Shown here one piece after another: positions 18,193 through 27,180 of a stretch of 64,000 nt of DNA. Source of the DNA: Butyrivibrio sp. (GTDB lineage: Bacteria > Bacillota > Clostridia > Lachnospirales > Lachnospiraceae). Each line of letters starts with the position of its first letter. The stretch's first letter is position 1. The stretch covers positions 1 through 64,000 of the forward strand of contig JAMPEU010000007.1 in assembly GCA_023664865.1 (NCBI GenBank), read 5' to 3'. The notes beneath the pieces were generated by a model. It searched no databases and was not told where the DNA came from. It worked only from the letters and a program-made list of their open reading frames with translations. Both the position numbers and the translations under genes were made by a program.

Positions 18193-20115
18193 TTAGTTAT
18201 AATACTGCGCCTGCGCCGCGAACATCTTGGCGTAAAGCCCGCCGTCTATGCACACGAGTTCGTCATGCGTGCCGTATTCCATAATCCTGCCTTCCGAAAA
18301 TACTGCGATTCTGTCGCAGAACTTACAGCTTGAGAGACGGTGGGAGATATATATCGCCGTCTTGCCGCCGACTAAGGTATCGAACTGGCGGTAAATGTCG
18401 TATTCTGCGATTGGATCAAGCGCGGCTGTGGGTTCGTCTAAAATTACGACCGGAGAGTTTTTAAACAACGCTCTGGCAATCGCAATCTTTTGCTGTTCGC
18501 CACCGGAAGGCTCGATACCGTTTTCGTCGAATGCCTTAAATAATATGGTATCTATACCATTTTCAAGGGACTGTACTTTCTCACCAAGCCCTACCTGTTC
18601 AATTAAGGAATTAAGATTTAAGTCATTTTCTCCATTATCACTGTCATCATTGCCGTCGTTATTGCTATCATTAATGCAATTAGTTCTGATATTATTGCCG
18701 CTGTCGCTGCCATCGTCAGCACCGAATTTTCCACTGTCTAGGGTTATATTATCCCTAATGGAAAAGGCGAACAGCTTAAAGTCCTGAAAAACAGGAGCAA
18801 ACAGCGACATATATTCGTTGTAGTCGTATTCCTTGATATTGACTCCATCTAAGAGAATCTCGCCGCTGGTGGTGTCGTAGAGCCTGCATAGGAGCTTGAC
18901 AAAGGTAGTCTTGCCCGCGCCGTTTAAGCCGACGATGGAAAGATGTTCGCCGCTTTTAAGTGTCACGGAAATATCTTCAAGGACTTTGACGTCGCTTCCG
19001 GGGTATGCGAAAGAGACGTGCTTAAATTCCAGCGTATGCGCTCCTGCGTCTACATGGCGCGTTCCCTTTTCAATCGCGGGCGGATAATTCATAAACAGCA
19101 CATATTCGTGCGCATATTGTATGCGCTCGATAAATTCAGTAATATCAAATATCAATCCGTAGATGAGGGAATAATGTAATATGTTTCCGGCGGAAAGCAT
19201 CTGTGAGAAAACGCCGATGGAAATTCTGCCCGTGATTACCAGGATGCCAAGATAAAGGTAAGCAGCGGCTTTTCTTACCACATCAGTAATGCCGTTGATG
19301 GTATGCAGCGGAGTCCTTTTATCCGCCCTCCACTTCCAGACGTCCAGAGCATCGGACGTAAAGCCCTGCCATTTTTCAACCATCATGTTGTGGGCGTCGT
19401 AGAGACGGATATCCTTGCCGTATCTGAAATCCGTCAGGTCGTAGCCGAAGTAGCCAAAGAGACGATTAAACTTGGAAAGCCGTTCATATGTCTGAATATC
19501 GGTTTTAGCAAGTTTGCTGTTTGTGACGCCATTAATCACAAGCAGGATTGCAACAAACACGAACAACAGCGGCGCATGAAGAACAATAAGTGACACAACG
19601 CCTGTTATTTTAATTATATTTGAAATCATTTGGAAAATCTCAATGGAAATACCATATACGCCGCCGGAATACCATCCCAGCCCCTGACGCGCGGATTCTA
19701 TCTGGTCTAGCGCCTTTTTATCTTCCGTAAGCTGAAAATCCAGCTCCATAACGCGCCGGCTCATTTCTTCCGTAAAGTAATTTTGCATCTTTTCATCGTA
19801 CTTTTCCAGAATAACACCTGTTACCGACTCTAACAGTGATAGCAAAGAGCCGCCAACAGCAATTATGGCAGCATAAATAATCAGCCGCTCCACATTTCGC
19901 TCACCAAGAAGCTCGTCAATTATTAACGGCGTTACCATAATGGAGACAAAGGGCTGTATGGACTTAAATACGATATTAGCCGCACCGCAGAGGAAAAAGC
20001 CCTTGAACTTTTTCCATGCGGCAGGATAGAAATATCCCAAGGTATCTTTTGCTATTTTGTATATGCTCTTTTTAGGAGCGGTATCTTTAACTGCCTTTTT
20101 GGACTGTTCAGACAT
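18193..20115 (-). CDS. ABC exporter half-transporter with fused ATPase, second subunit
   Basis: The start at 20115 (MSEQSKKAVKD) has AGGAGG nine bases upstream and overlaps the partner's stop by eight bases; ATG 20121 is an alternative. The 640-residue protein has a six-helix membrane domain (about 45-330) and an ATPase domain with Walker A GLNGAGKTT, signature PSGGEQQ and Walker B VVILDEPTAALD. A low-complexity Asp/Asn/Ser insert of about 30 residues lies between the Q-loop region and the signature (bases about 18625-18730). It pairs with the protein at 20108-21937. Such heterodimers export peptides, lipids or drugs; the substrate is unknown here. Confidence 0.85.
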   Translation of the reverse strand: MSEQSKKAVKDTAPKKSIYKIAKDTLGYFYPAAWKKFKGFFLCGAANIVFKSIQPFVSIMVTPLIIDELLGERNVERLIIYAAIIAVGGSLLSLLESVTGVILEKYDEKMQNYFTEEMSRRVMELDFQLTEDKKALDQIESARQGLGWYSGGVYGISIEIFQMISNIIKITGVVSLIVLHAPLLFVFVAILLVINGVTNSKLAKTDIQTYERLSKFNRLFGYFGYDLTDFRYGKDIRLYDAHNMMVEKWQGFTSDALDVWKWRADKRTPLHTINGITDVVRKAAAYLYLGILVITGRISIGVFSQMLSAGNILHYSLIYGLIFDITEFIERIQYAHEYVLFMNYPPAIEKGTRHVDAGAHTLEFKHVSFAYPGSDVKVLEDISVTLKSGEHLSIVGLNGAGKTTFVKLLCRLYDTTSGEILLDGVNIKEYDYNEYMSLFAPVFQDFKLFAFSIRDNITLDSGKFGADDGSDSGNNIRTNCINDSNNDGNDDSDNGENDLNLNSLIEQVGLGEKVQSLENGIDTILFKAFDENGIEPSGGEQQKIAIARALFKNSPVVILDEPTAALDPIAEYDIYRQFDTLVGGKTAIYISHRLSSCKFCDRIAVFSEGRIMEYGTHDELVCIDGGLYAKMFAAQAQYYN

Positions 20116-21937
20116 TCTCATACGCCTCCTTTTCCCTATAATACTGCGCCTGAATCTCAAACATTTCCGCGTAGGCGCCGCCTTTATTAAGAAGTTCTTC
20201 GTGTGTGCCGTATTCAATCATGCCGCCGTCCTTAAACATGGCTATGATATCGCAGAAACGTGTCGATGAAAGTCTGTGCGATATGTATACGGCGGATTTA
20301 TTCGCCACGATGTCGTTGAAATTTTTATACAGGTTATATTCAGCTAATGCGTCCAGCGCGGCAGTAGGCTCGTCGAGAATAATAACAGGTGCATTTTTAT
20401 ATAACGCCCTTGCCAGAGCAAGTTTCTGCTTTTCACCGCCCGAAAAATCTACTCCGCCATCGTCAACTATTTTAAGTAACTGCGTGTCAACGCCGTTTGC
20501 AAGGCTTTCTATTTTCTCCGACATTCCGGCTTTTACAAGACATTCTTTTGCAAGCTCCTTATCCGTGTCTACGGGGCGTTTCATCGAGACGTTTTCCGCA
20601 ATGGGAAAAGCAAAGACTTCGACATTCTGAAAGACAGGTGAGAAAAGCCTGTAATATTCGTCCCTTCTAAATCTGCGGATATCGACGCCATTAAGAAGGA
20701 TTTCTCCTTCCGTCACGTCATATAATCTTAAAAGGAGCTTGATAAATGTGGTCTTACCCGCGCCGTTATGCCCGACAATAGCAAGCTTCTCTCCGGCATG
20801 CAGCGTAAGATTCAGATTTTTAAGGGCGTAAGTTTCAGAGCCTTCATATTTAAAAGAAACATTCTTAAATTCAAAGGTATAGGAGTCTCCGTCAGGGACA
20901 GGAAGAAAATCCCCATCTTCTTCAGTTTTCAAATCCATAAAAGAGCGGTAGTCGTCCACTTGAAGGGAGCGTTTCTTAAATTCACCCATTGCGTTTAAAA
21001 ACTCTGTCATAGATGAAGTGAAAGTGGTGCAGAGTCCAAGATACAGCGTGAAATTGCCGATGTACATATTTTTATCTATGACGGTAAAAAACAGTATGCC
21101 ATAGACTGCCGCCGTGGACAGCATCGATATAACATGCGAAAATCCGGAATTATATATCCATAGGTTACGGCTGTACAGCATTTTCTCCTGCTTATCCATT
21201 AGGATTTTATGGTGCCTGCCTAAAAGCCAGTCCTTCATGCCGAAAAGACGGATATCCTTAGCATAACCAAAATTCTGTGTGGTATTTGCCATATAGTCCA
21301 GTTTCCGCCATGTAGGAGCGAGCATATCCCAGACTTTGCGCTTGTCCTTCTTGACTGTGTATCGGAAGAACAGATATTGCACAATGGAAAGCGCGGACAG
21401 AATAAGGATAATGCGCCAGTTAAGAATCATTACCGCCGATAGCGTAATAACCATCGTAACAACCTGCACGCCGAAAGCATAGATGGACTGCATAACCCCT
21501 TCGACGCCGTTATCGTTGCCGTCTGTGGCGCGAAGCGCCTTTTGGTGCATATCGAGAATCTTCGGCTGCTCTAACATCTGATAGTTCATGGAAAGCGCCT
21601 TAGAGACGCGCTCGGTAATCATGTGCATACGCACATATGTGAAATTAAACCATTGTATGTTGTAGGTAAGAAGGCGCACAATAGAGACTGTTAAATCAAT
21701 AACAGTCGTTATTATAAGCAGTTTTAGTAAGGGAATGATGTTTTTATCGGGCGAAGCGGCTTGCATCTGCACGATATCTATTACGAATTTCCCGATAAAG
21801 CTGGGAAGATACTGCGTCAATGAGTCCGCGACTCCCCCCACGAGAATTATGAGCAGAAGGCGCGGCTGGTATTGTTTTATCTTGCCCAGTATGTAAAATG
21901 AGTTGTTGATAATTCCGTATGTCTTATGTTCCGGCAT
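20108..21937 (-). CDS. ABC exporter half-transporter with fused ATPase, first subunit
   Basis: This 609-residue protein has a six-helix type IV membrane domain (about 20-320) followed by an ATPase domain: Walker A GHNGAGKTT, signature FSGGEKQ, Walker B VIILDEPTAALD and an H-loop in YISHRLSS. It lies 47 bases after the Rpn-type gene and overlaps its partner, so a heterodimer is expected. Both subunits keep Walker A lysine and the Walker B glutamate, so neither site looks degenerate. Confidence 0.85.
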   Translation of the reverse strand: MPEHKTYGIINNSFYILGKIKQYQPRLLLIILVGGVADSLTQYLPSFIGKFVIDIVQMQAASPDKNIIPLLKLLIITTVIDLTVSIVRLLTYNIQWFNFTYVRMHMITERVSKALSMNYQMLEQPKILDMHQKALRATDGNDNGVEGVMQSIYAFGVQVVTMVITLSAVMILNWRIILILSALSIVQYLFFRYTVKKDKRKVWDMLAPTWRKLDYMANTTQNFGYAKDIRLFGMKDWLLGRHHKILMDKQEKMLYSRNLWIYNSGFSHVISMLSTAAVYGILFFTVIDKNMYIGNFTLYLGLCTTFTSSMTEFLNAMGEFKKRSLQVDDYRSFMDLKTEEDGDFLPVPDGDSYTFEFKNVSFKYEGSETYALKNLNLTLHAGEKLAIVGHNGAGKTTFIKLLLRLYDVTEGEILLNGVDIRRFRRDEYYRLFSPVFQNVEVFAFPIAENVSMKRPVDTDKELAKECLVKAGMSEKIESLANGVDTQLLKIVDDGGVDFSGGEKQKLALARALYKNAPVIILDEPTAALDALAEYNLYKNFNDIVANKSAVYISHRLSSTRFCDIIAMFKDGGMIEYGTHEELLNKGGAYAEMFEIQAQYYREKEAYENV

Positions 21938-21984
21938 GGTGCGTCTCCTGTGTAGTGGGTTGCTGCTTTATCTATAATTGAATA

Positions 21985-22860
21985 TTATACTAACTCTTCC
22001 AAATATTTTTCCACATATTCTTCAAGAATGCCCTCTACATCATAATTTGGGGCATACTTTTTTGCTATGTCACAGATACGTTGAACCGTATCTATATTGT
22101 CTTCCTCTAATTCTTCTGCGATTGTTTCAAGCGTTTTGCCTTTTTTTAGTTTTCGGCAGACTTGCTCTATCTTGGCTTCAATTTTGCCTTCAGCTATGCC
22201 TTCCCTTTTGCAAAGCCTCATCGTTACCGCATAACTCATATACTCCTGCCTCCATTTCTTATGCTGTCTTGCCGCAAGCACTTCCTTATCAAGTTCTTCT
22301 GTAAAAGCATCCTGCGGCTTCATACTGTCAAAATATTTTAACAGATTAATAAGTTCCTCGTCGGCATCATTCATTTTTCCCTTTGTGTTTAAGAATATTT
22401 TCTCCGTTCCATCATTAAGGCGGATTGTGGTATCTTCGAGACAAAGGTTTCCAAAATGATATATATGCCTTCCTTTTCCAAATAAATCAAAGGTACAGAT
22501 AAAGATTATGTAGTTCTTGCCAAGCTCCTCATAATCCATGCCCTTTTCAATCATGTTGATGTCAATAACCGCCTGATAGTAACGGCTTCTCAAAGGAAGT
22601 TCACCTGTGTTCCGCGTCTGCATCTCCACAGCGTAGACAGTATTCACATCATCATCGGCGTACACGTCGATACGAACTCCTTTTGCCCTGTAGTCGGGTG
22701 CAACTGACTGTTGTTCGTCTACAAATGCCAGCTTGCGGATTTTTATGCCTAAGACTATCTCCAGCAGTTTCTTACAGTGTTTCGGGTTGCGCATCACCTT
22801 ACCGAACATAAAATCGTCAACAATTGTAAGTTCTTCGTACTTCTTTCTTTGTTTCTCCAT
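21985..22860 (-). CDS. Rpn-family recombination-promoting nuclease/putative transposase
   Basis: The start at 22860 has AGGAGG six bases upstream and gives 291 residues; earlier in-frame starts lack a site. The N-terminal PD-(D/E)XK-type domain includes DDFMFGKVM, RIDVYADDDVNTVYAVEMQT (Asp...Glu-x-Gln catalytic pattern) and RSRYYQAVID. A charged, helical C-terminal tail with KREGIAEGKIEAKIEQ follows. Rpn proteins are DNA nucleases that promote RecA-independent recombination and occur in several copies per genome. A copy of its promoter region at bases 1-101 indicates a second family member next door. Confidence 0.85.
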   Translation of the reverse strand: MEKQRKKYEELTIVDDFMFGKVMRNPKHCKKLLEIVLGIKIRKLAFVDEQQSVAPDYRAKGVRIDVYADDDVNTVYAVEMQTRNTGELPLRSRYYQAVIDINMIEKGMDYEELGKNYIIFICTFDLFGKGRHIYHFGNLCLEDTTIRLNDGTEKIFLNTKGKMNDADEELINLLKYFDSMKPQDAFTEELDKEVLAARQHKKWRQEYMSYAVTMRLCKREGIAEGKIEAKIEQVCRKLKKGKTLETIAEELEEDNIDTVQRICDIAKKYAPNYDVEGILEEYVEKYLEELV

Positions 22861-22882
22861 AGTTTCCTCCTGTATTTTGCAG
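22861..22882 (-). promoter_or_regulatory. Hairpin that hides the ribosome binding site of the Rpn gene
   Basis: On the minus strand CTCCTG and CAGGAG pair across CAAAATA, and the second arm contains the AGGAGG site used by the gene at 22860. Translation would need this hairpin to open. Confidence 0.5.
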
Positions 22883-22942
22883 GAGTCTAACTTGAAACCC
22901 CCGCTTTTGTTATGTTGTGTTATTAGCATGGGATTTCTGAAA

Positions 22943-23036
22943 GAGAATCCATCATGAATGCAAGCGGATATGCCGCTGCATATAGAAAATAACTGATAAG
23001 CGCAGTATAACACATTTGTATTCAGAAATGCAATAG
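22943..23036 (-). repeat. Dispersed repeat D, copy 2: promoter and leader of the Rpn gene
   Basis: About 95 bases match window bases 1-101 with few changes. It contains a small hairpin (CGGCATA...CCG type) and the promoter at 23004-23033. The remainder of the 323-base gap between 22861 and 23183 holds the ribosome-site hairpin and the divergent BMP promoter. Confidence 0.65.
23004..23033 (-). promoter_or_regulatory. Promoter of the Rpn-family gene
   Basis: TTGCAT (23028-23033) and TTATAC (23005-23010) are 17 bases apart on the minus strand; TATACT one base on gives an 18-base spacer. The leader to the start codon is about 140 bases. Confidence 0.6.
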
Positions 23037-23082
23037 TAAACTTATATTTCCACCAACATAATATTACTTTTCAACTTAAATC

Positions 23083-23111
23083 TTGAAATTACGCCCGCAC
23101 AATGATAATAT
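23083..23111 (+). promoter_or_regulatory. Promoter of the nucleoside importer operon
   Basis: TTGAAA (23083-23088) and TAATAT (23106-23111) are separated by 17 bases and lie about 72 bases before the lipoprotein start. No purine riboswitch was recognised in the short leader. Confidence 0.6.
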
Positions 23112-23183
23112 TACTATGTCACTTACATTAAAGGCAGTTTTATTTATGCCTGTCTCAAAAATGTTCAAAATAGGAGGACTATT

Positions 23184-24320
23184 ATGAAAAAGAAACTTTT
23201 ATCAATTCTTGTTGCCTCTGCTATGGTGTTTTCCTTAGCGGCGTGCGGTAATGCAGATGCCGAGACGTCAGGCGGGAACAGTTCTTCAGGCGGTGGTCTT
23301 AAAATTGCCATTGTCTCAAGCCCGTCAGGAGTAGACGACGGTTCTTTTAATGAAGACAACTATAACGGTATCTTATCATTTATCGACTCGCATAGCGATG
23401 CTACCGTAACACCCGTGCAGGAGACCACAGGAGATACATCTGCGGCGGTTCAGGCAGTAGCCGATATCGTAGCTGACTATGACGTTATTGTATGCTGCGG
23501 CTTCCAGTTTGCTGGAATTTCCACAACGGCTCAGGAAAACCCCGATGTTAAATTCGTTCTGGTAGACAGCTTCCCTTCCGACGCTGATGGCAACACCATA
23601 GAAGTAGACAACATCTACGCTATGTGTTTCGCAGAGCAGGAATCAGGCTTTTTCGCAGGTATGGCGGCAGCGCTTGAAACAGCCTCAAACAAAGTCGCAG
23701 TTGTAAACGGCATTGCATACCCTTCCAATGTAAATTATCAGTATGGTTTTGAATGCGGAGTTAAATATGTTAATGAGACAGAAGGAAAAAGCGTGGAAAT
23801 CGTAGAGCTTCCTTCATATGCAGGAACAGACGTTACAGGAGCTAACGTAGGCGGCAACTATGTAGGTTCATTCGCAGACGAAGCTACAGGCAAGGTTATC
23901 GGCAATGCGCTGATAGACGAAGGCGTTGATATTGTATTCGTAGCCGCAGGAGCATCAGGAAACGGCGTGCTTACAGCAGTTAAAGAGGCAAGCGGCGTTA
24001 AGTTCATCGGCTGCGACGTTGACCAGTATGACGACGGCGCTAATGGCGATGGCAACGTAGTCCTTACATCTGCGCTTAAGGTTATGCACCTTAATGTAGA
24101 AAGAGCCTTGAATGCGGTTGCAGACGGCAGCTTCAAGGGCGGCAACGTAACATTACAGGCAGACACAGACTCTACGGGCTATGTAAACGCCAGTGGAAGA
24201 AACCAGTTATCAGCAGATACAATTTCTAAGATTGACGCTGCATACGAACTGGTAAAATCCGGCGCAATCGTACCCGCTGCAAACTTCAACGGCGTAACGC
24301 CGGATAGTTTTACCTGGTAA
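23184..24320 (+). CDS. BMP-family nucleoside-binding lipoprotein
   Basis: This 378-residue lipoprotein (lipobox LAAC, about residue 21) belongs to the BMP/PnrA family, seen in IAIVSSPSGVDDGSFNEDNYNG, the AEQESGFFAGMAAAL segment and GCDVDQYDDGANGDG. Family members bind purine or other nucleosides outside the membrane and pass them to NupO/P/Q-type transporters. The start follows AGGAGGACTATT. The three transporter genes follow downstream on the same strand, after a terminator-like hairpin that could keep binding-protein levels above transporter levels. Confidence 0.9.
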   Translation: MKKKLLSILVASAMVFSLAACGNADAETSGGNSSSGGGLKIAIVSSPSGVDDGSFNEDNYNGILSFIDSHSDATVTPVQETTGDTSAAVQAVADIVADYDVIVCCGFQFAGISTTAQENPDVKFVLVDSFPSDADGNTIEVDNIYAMCFAEQESGFFAGMAAALETASNKVAVVNGIAYPSNVNYQYGFECGVKYVNETEGKSVEIVELPSYAGTDVTGANVGGNYVGSFADEATGKVIGNALIDEGVDIVFVAAGASGNGVLTAVKEASGVKFIGCDVDQYDDGANGDGNVVLTSALKVMHLNVERALNAVADGSFKGGNVTLQADTDSTGYVNASGRNQLSADTISKIDAAYELVKSGAIVPAANFNGVTPDSFTW

Positions 24321-24411
24321 AACTTTTTACTTGGTAAAAAAGTTCAGACTTAACAGTCTGAACTGCAAGAATTACGAAGTAATTCTCGCGGGCATATTAT
24401 TAAACCTACAC
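24321..24411 (+). promoter_or_regulatory. Series of hairpins between binding protein and transporter genes
   Basis: Directly after the stop codon come AACTTTTTAC/GTAAAAAAGTT, a perfect ten-base stem AGTTCAGACT/AGTCTGAACT (24341-24364) and AGAATTAC/GTAATTCT. They may stabilise the upstream mRNA or take part in attenuation together with the following terminator. Confidence 0.45.
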
Positions 24412-24446
24412 AGGCTGCATGGAGTTTTCCGTGCAGCCTTTTTTGT
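24412..24446 (+). terminator. Rho-independent terminator inside the nucleoside importer operon
   Basis: AGGCTGCA (24412-24419) pairs with TGCAGCCT (24432-24439); four more pairs extend the stem, and TTTTTT follows. It lies 80 bases before the ATPase start, so it is probably a partial terminator. Confidence 0.75.
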
Positions 24447-24526
24447 TTTCAAGAACGCTCAATCTTGCACTTTTTATTTCCCTCATTTATAATATGAATA
24501 TAAATACTTCCGAAAGGAGTACATAC

Positions 24527-26059
24527 ATGTCTGACTACATTATTGAAATGAACCACATTACCAAGCGTTTTCCCGGAATCGTAGCAAACGACGACGTTAC
24601 CATCAAGGTAAAAAAGGGCGAAATCTATGCCCTTCTCGGAGAAAACGGCGCGGGGAAGTCCACGCTTATGAGCATGCTTTTCGGTATGTATGAGCCTGAC
24701 GAGGGCGAAATCATAATCCGTGGGGAGAAAGTCAAAATCGAATCCCCCAATCACGCCACGGAACTGAATATCGGCATGGTGCATCAGCATTTTAAGCTGG
24801 TAAGCAACTATACGATTGCCGAAAACATAATTATGGGCATGGAGCCTGTAAAGACTGCTTTAGGCTTTATTAAGAGCATAGATATCAAAAAGGCAAATAA
24901 AGAGATTGCCGAACTCTCCAAAAAGTACGGTCTGGAAGTAGAGCCGACCAAAGTAATTGAGGATATCAATGTTTCCATGCAGCAGCGTGTGGAAATATTG
25001 AAAATGCTTTATCGGGAAGCGGAAATACTGATTTTCGACGAACCGACCGCCGTACTTACTCCGCAGGAGATTGAATTTCTGTTAAAAATCATCAAAGAAC
25101 TGCAGGGCAACGGCAAGACAATCATTCTGATTACGCACAAACTCGAAGAAATCAAAAAGGTAGCCGACAGATGCGCTATTTTATGCCGCGGCAAACTGAT
25201 TGACGTGCTAGACGTAGCATCTACAGACACTAAACTAATGGCAAATATGATGGTGGGGCGTGAAGTAAGCTTTACGGTGGACAAATCCGCGCCGAAGTTC
25301 GGGGATGAAGTGCTTAAGGTGGAAAATCTTACCGTCAAAAATCAGGACAAGTTCAATGTGGTTAAAAATGTCAGTTTCACAATACACAGCGGTGAAATCT
25401 TCGTAATCGCAGGAGTTTCCGGCAACGGCCAGATAGAACTGGCAGACGCGATAGCGGGGCTTATCAAGCCAAGCGGCGGCACGGTCACGCTAAACGGCGT
25501 GGATATTACACACTATGCCATAAGAAAACGCAATCTTGCAGGAATATCCTATATCCCTGAAGACCGGCACAATGTAGGTCTTGTAATGGACTTCTCCCTT
25601 GCCGATAATCTGGCGCTTAAGAATTATTTTGAAGAACCTTTTTCCAAAAAAGGCATCATCAATGAAGATGCGTTCACAACATACGGTGAAAAATTGATTG
25701 AAGAATATGACATCAGGAGCAGCCAGGGCAACGAAACAATCGTGCGCTCCATGAGCGGCGGCAATCAGCAGAAAGCGATAATTGCAAGGGAAATCGAACT
25801 TGAAAGCGAACTTATGATAATAGTGCAGCCCACCAGAGGACTTGATATCGGTGCGATTGAAAACATACACAAGCAGATAGTGGCGCAAAGGGACAAAGGC
25901 AAGGCGATACTGCTGATTTCGCTGGAACTTGACGAAGTAATGAACCTTGCCGATACCATCGGCGTTATATATAACGGCGAGATACAGAAAATAGCCGACG
26001 CCAAAACATTAACTTCCATCGAAGTGGGAGAATTTATGATGGGGGTGGGACATAAATGA
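24527..26059 (+). CDS. Nucleoside ABC importer ATPase with two ATP-binding domains
   Basis: The ATG at 24527 follows GAAAGGAG and gives 510 residues; an earlier frame start at 24419 runs through the terminator and is rejected. The first domain has Walker A GENGAGKST and Walker B LIFDEPTAVL. The second has a degenerate Walker A (AGVSGNGQIE, no lysine), signature MSGGNQQK and LIISLELDE-type end, as in RbsA and NupO proteins, where only one site is fully active. It energises the permeases that follow, the first of which overlaps it by four bases (ATGA). Confidence 0.9.
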   Translation: MSDYIIEMNHITKRFPGIVANDDVTIKVKKGEIYALLGENGAGKSTLMSMLFGMYEPDEGEIIIRGEKVKIESPNHATELNIGMVHQHFKLVSNYTIAENIIMGMEPVKTALGFIKSIDIKKANKEIAELSKKYGLEVEPTKVIEDINVSMQQRVEILKMLYREAEILIFDEPTAVLTPQEIEFLLKIIKELQGNGKTIILITHKLEEIKKVADRCAILCRGKLIDVLDVASTDTKLMANMMVGREVSFTVDKSAPKFGDEVLKVENLTVKNQDKFNVVKNVSFTIHSGEIFVIAGVSGNGQIELADAIAGLIKPSGGTVTLNGVDITHYAIRKRNLAGISYIPEDRHNVGLVMDFSLADNLALKNYFEEPFSKKGIINEDAFTTYGEKLIEEYDIRSSQGNETIVRSMSGGNQQKAIIAREIELESELMIIVQPTRGLDIGAIENIHKQIVAQRDKGKAILLISLELDEVMNLADTIGVIYNGEIQKIADAKTLTSIEVGEFMMGVGHK

Positions 26060-27180
26060 AAAAAGAGAAAAAGAACATATTAAAACAAATCGTCATGTCT
26101 ACAATCGGGCATGAAAGGCGGCAGAGCTATATGATACCTGTTTTTACTATTCTCTTAAGCCTTATTGTCAGCGCTGTCGTAATCGCCTGCCTTGGCAAGA
26201 ATCCTTTTTATGCCTATTACAATCTGCTGCAGGGTTCAGGGCTTGCGCCCAAAGCTTCATATGCAGGTCATAAAGGCATGATAACGGACTTTACCAGCTT
26301 TTTAAACGCTTTAACTCCCATGCTTTTTGCCTCGTTATCGGTAATAATTGCGCTCAAATGCGGATTATTTAATATCGGCATTTCCGGTCAGATGCTGGCG
26401 GGTGCTTTTACCGCCACAGTTTTAGTGGGATACTCTTCTCTTCCTTCCGTTATCGCCAAGCCCCTTGTAGTCGTTATCGGATTTATGATGGGCGCTTTAG
26501 TGGGCGCGTTGGTAGGATATTTAAGGCACAATTTCAATATTAACGAAGTGGTTTCCACAATCATGCTGAATTATATCATACAGTACATAGTAAGTTTCTG
26601 CATTAATACGAACTATATAGACCCTGTTTCCAGACAGTCGAAGAATGTCGGAGCAAACAGCCGTCTTACGCTTGTAGATACGTTGATAGGAAACTACAAA
26701 ATGGACATACCGCTCGGAATCATTGTTGCGGCGGCAGGAATCGCCATAACTGCCTTTCTGTTTAAGAAAACCACTCTGGGATTTGAGATTAAGGCAGTCG
26801 GGAGCAGCGTAAAAGCTGCCGAGTATGCAGGCATCCAGGTCGGACGTACAAGAATCCTTGCCATGATGCTTTCCGGCGGCTTTGCAGGACTTGCCGGAGT
26901 TACATATTATCTCGGCTACTTTGCATCAATACAGCCGCGTGTGCTTGCCAGCACAGGCTATGACGCAATTGCCGTGGCTCTGCTTGGAAACAGCTCTCCC
27001 ATAGGGATAATCTTCTCATCTTTCCTGATTACCGTAATCTCTAAAGGGAGTACCTACATGAGTTCATCATCGGGCGTGCAGCCTGAGATAGCGTCTGCTA
27101 TTACAGGTGTTATTTTATTATTCAGCGCGTGCGGCGCTTTCGTGAAATATAAGGTCAACAGATGGAAGGAGGAACATTGA
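26056..27180 (+). CDS. Nucleoside ABC importer permease, NupP-like
   Basis: This 374-residue membrane protein has a basic N-terminus and about eight to ten hydrophobic segments. The stretch FNIGISGQMLAGAF and the motif VGSSVKAAEYAGIQVGRTRI are characteristic of the BPD_transp_2 permeases that pair with BMP-type binding proteins. Its ATG overlaps the ATPase stop (ATGA), and its own stop overlaps the next start (TGATG), so all three are coupled. Confidence 0.9.
   Translation: MKKEKKNILKQIVMSTIGHERRQSYMIPVFTILLSLIVSAVVIACLGKNPFYAYYNLLQGSGLAPKASYAGHKGMITDFTSFLNALTPMLFASLSVIIALKCGLFNIGISGQMLAGAFTATVLVGYSSLPSVIAKPLVVVIGFMMGALVGALVGYLRHNFNINEVVSTIMLNYIIQYIVSFCINTNYIDPVSRQSKNVGANSRLTLVDTLIGNYKMDIPLGIIVAAAGIAITAFLFKKTTLGFEIKAVGSSVKAAEYAGIQVGRTRILAMMLSGGFAGLAGVTYYLGYFASIQPRVLASTGYDAIAVALLGNSSPIGIIFSSFLITVISKGSTYMSSSSGVQPEIASAITGVILLFSACGAFVKYKVNRWKEEH

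Noticed and set aside
23036-23183. Purine riboswitch in front of the nucleoside importer
   Set aside because: The leader after the promoter is only about 65 bases and shows none of the conserved purine aptamer loops.
24419-24526. Longer start for the nucleoside importer ATPase
   Set aside because: The extra residues would be read through a terminator stem, and the ATG at 24527 has GAAAGGAG at proper spacing.
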